Source: Paenibacillus naphthalenovorans (GTDB lineage Bacteria > Bacillota > Bacilli > Paenibacillales > NBRC-103111). Taken from it: a stretch of DNA of 64,000 nt. Position 1 is the stretch's first letter; each line of letters begins with the position of its first letter. Below, piece after piece: positions 59,646-64,000 of the stretch. Position numbers and translations under genes: made by a program. The notes beneath the pieces were generated by a model. It saw nothing but the letters and a program-made list of their open reading frames with translations. It searched no databases and was not told the origin of the DNA. The stretch lies in contig NZ_FNDY01000001.1 of assembly GCF_900099895.1 (NCBI RefSeq), forward strand, positions 1 through 64,000. The letters are read 5' to 3'.

Positions 59646-60656
59646 TTGATCGGATCGGTTCTACCGTTTTTTTCTGCCCCTGTGCGGCAGATTCTATTAA
59701 CTCTACCAACGCGAATTCAAGCCGAATTGCAAGAAATCCGCATTCGCGAGTCGCGTCCGCTTGAAGTCATATGGAGCACGGGACATGGTTTTGTTGCCGA
59801 AAAAGGCGGCTTGAGCCCGAATCCCGAGCAAGCATACCGGGCGACCCACAAAGATTGTGCAACGCTGCTGGAGCTCTTGACCCAGCATTCTATGTATACG
59901 TTTGAGGAAGAGCTGAAGCGGGGATTCATTACCGTAGCCGGCGGGCATCGGATAGGTCTCTCCGGCCGGACGGTGGTCGAGCAGGGCAAAGTGAAATATA
60001 TAAAAGACATCAGCGGGTTTAACATTCGGCTTGCCCGGGAATGGAAAAAGGCGGCGGCAGGGGCGTTGCCGTTCCTGCTGGAGCCAAGAGACGGGAGTGT
60101 TTATCGAACACTGGTCATTTCTCCGCCGCAGCAAGGAAAGACCACATTCATCCGCGATTTGGCCCGGCTTCTCAGCTCAGGCGGCAAGGTCAACGAATCG
60201 GGAAGGTCTTACAGGAGCTTCAAGGTCGGCATCGTGGACGAACGCTCCGAGATCGCAGCCTGCGTGAAAGGCGTGCCGACCTTCGACGTCGGTCCCCGAA
60301 CCGATGTACTCGACGGCTGTCCGAAGGCCGAGGGCATGATGATGATGATCCGTTCCATGTCTCCGGAAGTGCTGATCGCCGATGAAATCGGACGGGCTGA
60401 AGATGCAGCCGCCATTCATGAAGCGCTTCATGCGGGAATCAGCATTGTAGCGACTGCGCATGGACGGGATATCGAAGATGCGAAGCGACGTCCGATCCTG
60501 CGGGAGCTGCTTGAAGCCGAAGTCTTTGACCGGTTCGTCGTTTTGCACCGCAGGACGGGGGCTGCCGCTCCTCCGGGACCGAATACGGCGGTGTTTGATC
60601 AAATTGGTAAACGGATGGATGACAGGCTTGCCTTGAGAGGGGGGATGACCTTATGA
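59646..60656 (+). CDS. spoIIIAA: Stage III sporulation protein AA (ATPase)
   Basis: A 336-residue ATPase of the SpoIIIA-SpoIIQ feeding-tube complex in the mother-cell-derived forespore membrane, related to secretion ATPases. Walker A is SPPQQGKTT near residue 155. GHRIGLSGRTVVEQGKVKYI, VGPRTDVLDGCPKAEGMMMM and EVLIADEIGR (Walker B) are conserved. I choose TTG 59646 since GGGAGGA lies about seven bases before it and its translation aligns with the known N-terminus; ATG 59628 is an alternative. It is the first gene of the operon and follows a sigma-E promoter. Confidence 0.95.
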   Translation: MIGSVLPFFSAPVRQILLTLPTRIQAELQEIRIRESRPLEVIWSTGHGFVAEKGGLSPNPEQAYRATHKDCATLLELLTQHSMYTFEEELKRGFITVAGGHRIGLSGRTVVEQGKVKYIKDISGFNIRLAREWKKAAAGALPFLLEPRDGSVYRTLVISPPQQGKTTFIRDLARLLSSGGKVNESGRSYRSFKVGIVDERSEIAACVKGVPTFDVGPRTDVLDGCPKAEGMMMMIRSMSPEVLIADEIGRAEDAAAIHEALHAGISIVATAHGRDIEDAKRRPILRELLEAEVFDRFVVLHRRTGAAAPPGPNTAVFDQIGKRMDDRLALRGGMTL

Positions 60657-60681
60657 GCGCGAGCGAAAGAAGGAGTCCAGG

Positions 60682-61200
60682 ATGCTGAAGCTCTTGGGCG
60701 CCATGTTGATTCTGCTGGCAGGCACTCTCCTGGGTTTTTATCAGGCATCCCAATTATCGCGCAGGCCTAAGCAAATCTCCGAGCTGATTCGGCTTTTGCA
60801 GCGGCTGGAGACGGAAATCGTGTACGGCTTCACTCCGCTGCCGGAAGCGCTCAGACAAACCGGGCGAGCGGGGACCCATCCGGTGGGATCCTTGTTTCTG
60901 GACACGGCGGCTGAGCTGGTGAAACCGGACGGGCGTTCCGTCCAAACCATTTGGGAACAGACGTTGACTGCCGGCTGGAGAAATACCTCCATGAAGCCAA
61001 ATGAGAAGGAAGTGCTGCTGCAGCTCGGCTCTACCCTGGGGCTGACCGACAGAGAAGACCAGGTTAAGCATCTCAAATTGGCCGTCAATCAACTTCAAGG
61101 TGAAGCGGACTGCGCCCGCGAGGAACAGCAGCGGTATGAACGGATGTGGAAAAGCCTGGGACTGCTGATGGGGCTGCTCGTCGTCATCTTGATGTATTAG
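60682..61200 (+). CDS. spoIIIAB: Stage III sporulation protein AB
   Basis: A 172-residue protein with one N-terminal helix (LLGAMLILLAGTLLGFYQAS), a cytoplasmic or intermembrane helical body (RRPKQISELIRLLQRLETEI) and a C-terminal helix (LGLLMGLLVVILM). It resembles GspF-like platform proteins of type II secretion. It starts 26 bases after spoIIIAA with AGGAG upstream. It is part of the channel complex that keeps the engulfed forespore active. Normal length. Confidence 0.95.
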   Translation: MLKLLGAMLILLAGTLLGFYQASQLSRRPKQISELIRLLQRLETEIVYGFTPLPEALRQTGRAGTHPVGSLFLDTAAELVKPDGRSVQTIWEQTLTAGWRNTSMKPNEKEVLLQLGSTLGLTDREDQVKHLKLAVNQLQGEADCAREEQQRYERMWKSLGLLMGLLVVILMY

Positions 61201-61214
61201 GTGAGGTGCCGCCA

Positions 61215-61418
61215 ATGAACGTAGATGTAAACGCGATATTCCAGATTGCCGGCATCGGCATCATTATCGCCATGATTCATACCGTGCTCAAGCAAATGGG
61301 CAAAGAAGATATGGCCCATTGGGTAACCGTCATCGGCTTTGTCGTGGTGCTGTTTATGGTCGTCCGGTTGTTAGACAGCCTGTTTAATGAAATCAAGACA
61401 ATTTTCCTCTTTCAATAA
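61215..61418 (+). CDS. spoIIIAC: Stage III sporulation protein AC
   Basis: A 67-residue protein with two helices (residues 8-26, IFQIAGIGIIIAMIHTVLKQ, and 35-60, WVTVIGFVVVLFMVVRLLD). Start ATG 61215 after GTGAGGTG; a longer frame from 61146 overlaps spoIIIAB and has no site. Length equals the family norm. It belongs to the membrane part of the SpoIIIA complex with SpoIIIAD. Confidence 0.95.
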   Translation: MNVDVNAIFQIAGIGIIIAMIHTVLKQMGKEDMAHWVTVIGFVVVLFMVVRLLDSLFNEIKTIFLFQ

Positions 61419-61427
61419 GAGGGGGGG

Positions 61428-61823
61428 ATGCCTGTGGAGATCATACAAGTGGTGGGACTCGGGTTGATCACGACGGTTCTTGTGCTGGTCATCAAAGAGC
61501 AGAAGCCAATGTTTGCCTTTTTGCTCACCGCCTTCACGGGGATTACGATCTTCTTATTTTTAATCGGTAAAATATCGACAGTCATCGGGGTGCTGGAGGA
61601 ACTGGCGAACAAAGCCGAAATCAACCTGATATTCCTCAAGACCATTCTGAAAATCATCGGCATCGCCTATATCGCGGAGTTCGGGGCGCAGGTCGTCAGA
61701 GACGCGGGGCAGGAGGCGATTGCCTCCAAGATTGAACTCTCCGGCAAAATCCTCATTATGGTGATGGCCATCCCGATCGTGTCGGTCATCATCGAAACCG
61801 TGGTCAAGCTGCTTCCCGCTTAA
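61428..61823 (+). CDS. spoIIIAD: Stage III sporulation protein AD
   Basis: A 131-residue membrane protein with three or four helices. IQVVGLGLITTVLVLVIKEQ, LKIIGIAYIAEFGAQVVRDA and SKIELSGKILIMVMAIPIVS are close to B. subtilis SpoIIIAD. ATG 61428 aligns with the known start; GTG 61434 has better spacing from the G-rich ribosome binding site and would remove two residues. It lies nine bases after spoIIIAC. Confidence 0.95.
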   Translation: MPVEIIQVVGLGLITTVLVLVIKEQKPMFAFLLTAFTGITIFLFLIGKISTVIGVLEELANKAEINLIFLKTILKIIGIAYIAEFGAQVVRDAGQEAIASKIELSGKILIMVMAIPIVSVIIETVVKLLPA

Positions 61824-61870
61824 ACCATTGCGGCACACTGGAGAGGCGAAGCGAACCAGGAGATGAAGCT

Positions 61871-63151
61871 ATGCTGCATCTAAAAAAACGTATGTCGCTT
61901 GAGACAGGCCGCTATCCCGGCGGTGGAAAAAGCAGGGATCGGCGCCCGGAGCTCCTGCTCCTCTGGATCGCTGTGATCACGGCGCTGCTGCTTGACGGAG
62001 GGAATGCTTTAAGCTGCTGGAAGCCGGGGGGCTGCGGAATGACCGCATACGCAGCGACGCCGGTAGAGGAGTTGATTCGCGAGCAAGCGGAGCGGCTGCC
62101 GCTCGATCAGGTGGAGCAGTTCTGGGGCCGCTTGATGCGGCAGTACGGCGGGTATTTTCCCGATGCCGCAGCGCCTTCGTTTATGGATTTGCTGCTCGGG
62201 GCCAAAGAGATCAGCCCCGGTTCGATTTTCTCCGGGCTTTTGCGGTACTTTTTTCACGAGCTGATTTATGGCGGCAAACTGCTTGCATCCATCGTGATCC
62301 TATCGGTTTTCAGCATGCTGTTGGAAACGCTCCAGAGCTCCTTTGAGAAAAACAACGTAAGCAAAATCGCGTACGCCATATCATTTCTGGTTTTGATGAT
62401 TATGGCGGTGAACAGCTTTAACCTGGCGATTGGTTACGCCAAATCCGCCATTTCGGAAATGACCCACTTTATGATTGCCGTAGTTCCGCTGCTTCTGACG
62501 CTGCTGGCCTCCATGGGGAATGTCGTATCGGTATCCGTGCTGCATCCGCTGATTGTATTCATGGTTTATGCCATAGGGACGGTGATTTATTTTTTCGTTT
62601 TTCCCCTGTTGTTTTTTTCGGCAGTGCTTCATATCGTAAGCGCGCTGTCGGACAAATATAAAGTAACGCAGCTTGCGAATTTATTACGAAATATCAGTTT
62701 GGGCTGTTTGGGGATATTCGTAACCGTTTTTCTCGGGGTGGTATCGGTTCAAGGGGGCGCGGGAGCGATTGTGGATGGAGTGACGATCCGTACGGCCAAA
62801 TATATTGCGGGCAATTTTGTGCCGGTAGTAGGCAGGCTGTTCTCCGATGCTTCGGAAACGGTTATCGGCGCGTCGCTCCTGGTCAAAAATGCGGTAGGCT
62901 TGTCGGGGGTCGTGATTATTCTGGTACTTTGTGCGTTTCCTGCACTGAAAATTATTGCGCTTGCCTTCATATATAATCTTTCCGCGGCGGTCATGCAGCC
63001 GTTAGGCGATCATCCGATGACCGCATGTCTGGCAACCATCGGGAAAAGTTTGATTTACGTATTTGCTGCTCTGGCAGCGGTAGGGCTCATGTTTTTCTTG
63101 GCGATTACAATCCTGATTGCGGCGGGGAACGTATCCGTGATGATGCGATAA
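61871..63151 (+). CDS. spoIIIAE: Stage III sporulation protein AE
   Basis: A 426-residue polytopic protein. It starts with a cytoplasmic basic leader and a first hydrophobic segment (LLLLWIAVITALLLDGG), possibly a cleavable signal. A soluble stretch (65-125) precedes about seven helices. FFHELIYGGKLLASIVILSV, FPLLFFSAVLHIVSALSDKY and LGCLGIFVTVFLGVVSVQGG are family blocks. Its fold is related to transport permeases. CAGGAG lies about six bases before the ATG. It forms part of the SpoIIIA channel. Length is slightly above the B. subtilis protein owing to the N-terminal leader. Confidence 0.95.
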   Translation: MLHLKKRMSLETGRYPGGGKSRDRRPELLLLWIAVITALLLDGGNALSCWKPGGCGMTAYAATPVEELIREQAERLPLDQVEQFWGRLMRQYGGYFPDAAAPSFMDLLLGAKEISPGSIFSGLLRYFFHELIYGGKLLASIVILSVFSMLLETLQSSFEKNNVSKIAYAISFLVLMIMAVNSFNLAIGYAKSAISEMTHFMIAVVPLLLTLLASMGNVVSVSVLHPLIVFMVYAIGTVIYFFVFPLLFFSAVLHIVSALSDKYKVTQLANLLRNISLGCLGIFVTVFLGVVSVQGGAGAIVDGVTIRTAKYIAGNFVPVVGRLFSDASETVIGASLLVKNAVGLSGVVIILVLCAFPALKIIALAFIYNLSAAVMQPLGDHPMTACLATIGKSLIYVFAALAAVGLMFFLAITILIAAGNVSVMMR

Positions 63152-63179
63152 TCCTCCGAACGGGAAGGGGGATCCCGCT

Positions 63180-63929
63180 ATGGACTTCCTGAGCGATTGG
63201 CTTAAATCGGTCATACTCGTGATTCTGCTCGCGACTTTCGTCGACTTGCTGCTGCCGAATCAATCGATGCAGAGGTATGTCAAAACGGTGATTTCCCTGT
63301 TTCTTCTGATGACGCTGCTTCATCCCATTTTATCCTTAATAGATAACAGCAGCCAGATAGATCAAAAGCTTGGATCGGCCCTGTTCAAACAGGATGCCGC
63401 CTGGAAGTGGCAGAGCGGTAACGGTACGGACCGTATGGAGTCGCTCCCCGCCATACAGCAGAGAGCGGAGACGCTGCGGTTAAGGCGGGAGGAGCAATCC
63501 CAACGGATTGTGCAAAACCAGGTTGCCGATTTGATCAAGCGCAAAATTGAACAAACGGCGGGAGTACAGGTACAAAGCGTGCAGGTCGATACCAGGCAGG
63601 ATGAGAATGGTCAAGCGGTCATTCGGAGCGTGGCGTTGTCCCTGGACTTTGTACCTTCAACCGAGAACACATCACAGCAAAGCCGATACCAGGCGGTCGG
63701 CAGCAGCGGGCCTGTCAGGCCGGTGGAACCGGTTGACATCGCCCCGATTGAAATCGGGGAAGACAGGAAGGATTCAAATCCGGCGTGGGCCTCGGATGAA
63801 GTGCAAGAGGATCGTCTCCCGCCGGAGGCGCTGCAGAAACAAACGCAAATTTTGCTGATGCTGGAGCAGGACTGGCAGCTGTCCGGAGAGCAAATCCAGA
63901 TCCGGATGGGACTATCCTCAAGGAGGTGA
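63180..63929 (+). CDS. spoIIIAF: Stage III sporulation protein AF
   Basis: A 249-residue protein with two N-terminal helices (residues 8-25 and 35-53, VKTVISLFLLMTLLHPILSL) and a soluble ring-building-motif-like domain (about 95-160, QVADLIKRKIEQTAGVQVQS). An acidic low-complexity tail (175-249) is longer than in B. subtilis (206 residues, from memory). GGAAGGGG precedes the ATG. The last two codons are close to the ribosome binding site of spoIIIAG. It is a ring-forming subunit of the channel. Confidence 0.94.
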   Translation: MDFLSDWLKSVILVILLATFVDLLLPNQSMQRYVKTVISLFLLMTLLHPILSLIDNSSQIDQKLGSALFKQDAAWKWQSGNGTDRMESLPAIQQRAETLRLRREEQSQRIVQNQVADLIKRKIEQTAGVQVQSVQVDTRQDENGQAVIRSVALSLDFVPSTENTSQQSRYQAVGSSGPVRPVEPVDIAPIEIGEDRKDSNPAWASDEVQEDRLPPEALQKQTQILLMLEQDWQLSGEQIQIRMGLSSRR

Positions 63930-63933
63930 ATCG

Positions 63934-64000
63934 ATGGGAGACAACGACGGGAAACCCAGATGGCCGTTCAGCCTTTTTAGCGGCGGACCGGGCGGACCCA
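63934..64000 (+). CDS. spoIIIAG: Stage III sporulation protein AG, first 22 codons (cut by window edge)
   Basis: ATG 63934 follows AAGGAGGTGAATCG and lies four bases after the spoIIIAF stop. The visible part reads MGDNDGKPRWPFSLFSGGPG, a polar and Gly-rich start as expected before the single membrane helix of SpoIIIAG. The identity rests mainly on operon position. Confidence 0.85.
   Translation, partial: MGDNDGKPRWPFSLFSGGPGGP

Overview
The window looks like chromosome of an endospore-forming Bacillales bacterium, most probably Paenibacillaceae. The evidence is a complete yqhV-spoIIIAA-AF run entering spoIIIAG at the right end, a three-gene spore germinant receptor, sulfolactate genes comA/comB, a tiny YjcZ-type spore membrane peptide, many strong AGGAGG ribosome binding sites with GTG/TTG starts, and Fur, CcpA and sigma-E type sites. 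The genus is not fixed by what I can see. No rRNA, tRNA or CRISPR array was recognised.

Layout. 1-0.6 kb: remnant of an IS3-family element with a broken orfB. 0.7-5.5 kb: a small zinc-ribbon protein, an SDR, a secreted YHYH protein and a cadCA cadmium/zinc efflux operon with two CadC-like operators. 5.5-6.6 kb: a gene graveyard (VOC/PhnB tail, repeat-protein pieces, ECF sigma head), then an RDD membrane protein. 7.2-11 kb: methylcitrate cycle operon prpC-prpD-prpB with a cre-like site, facing a LysR regulator. 12-18.4 kb: a secreted stalk-domain protein with six 16-residue repeats, fabH, and a divergent group of regulator, patatin, phasin-like protein and UbiB-type kinase. 18.6-22.4 kb: germinant receptor B-A-C genes. 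22.6-30.3 kb: organosulfur island, ssuE-ssuA-ssuD-ssuC-ssuB, an unrecognised 126-residue gene, then dimethylsulfone monooxygenase sfnG and a DszC/SfnC-like flavoprotein. 30.3-31.6 kb: a rearrangement scar with ferrochelatase, superoxide dismutase and regulator fragments. 33.6-45.7 kb: Fur-controlled iron island. 45.7-59.1 kb: housekeeping and metabolic genes (MBL hydrolase, HAD phosphatase, GntR plus a TPP enzyme, thiC with TPP riboswitch, MFS exporter, lysC, comA-comB). 59.2-64 kb: spoIIIA.

The most interesting system is the iron island. An AraC regulator reads in frame, across a Fur box, into a siderophore-binding lipoprotein. It is followed by a LuxR-type regulator, a diaminobutyrate-type aminotransferase, three different NIS (IucA/IucC) synthetases, an MFS exporter and an RraA-like protein. 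Gene order matches the achromobactin scheme, from my recall of that cluster, but the PLP decarboxylase that supplies the amine/alcohol arm is absent, and an RraA-like protein sits where an HpcH/HpaI-type citrate-forming aldolase would be expected. I infer an achromobactin/staphyloferrin-B-like carboxylate siderophore with altered building blocks.

A second theme is sulfur. The cell appears able to desulfonate alkanesulfonates and dimethylsulfone (ssu/sfn) and also to make a sulfonate, sulfolactate, through ComA/ComB encoded just before the sporulation genes.
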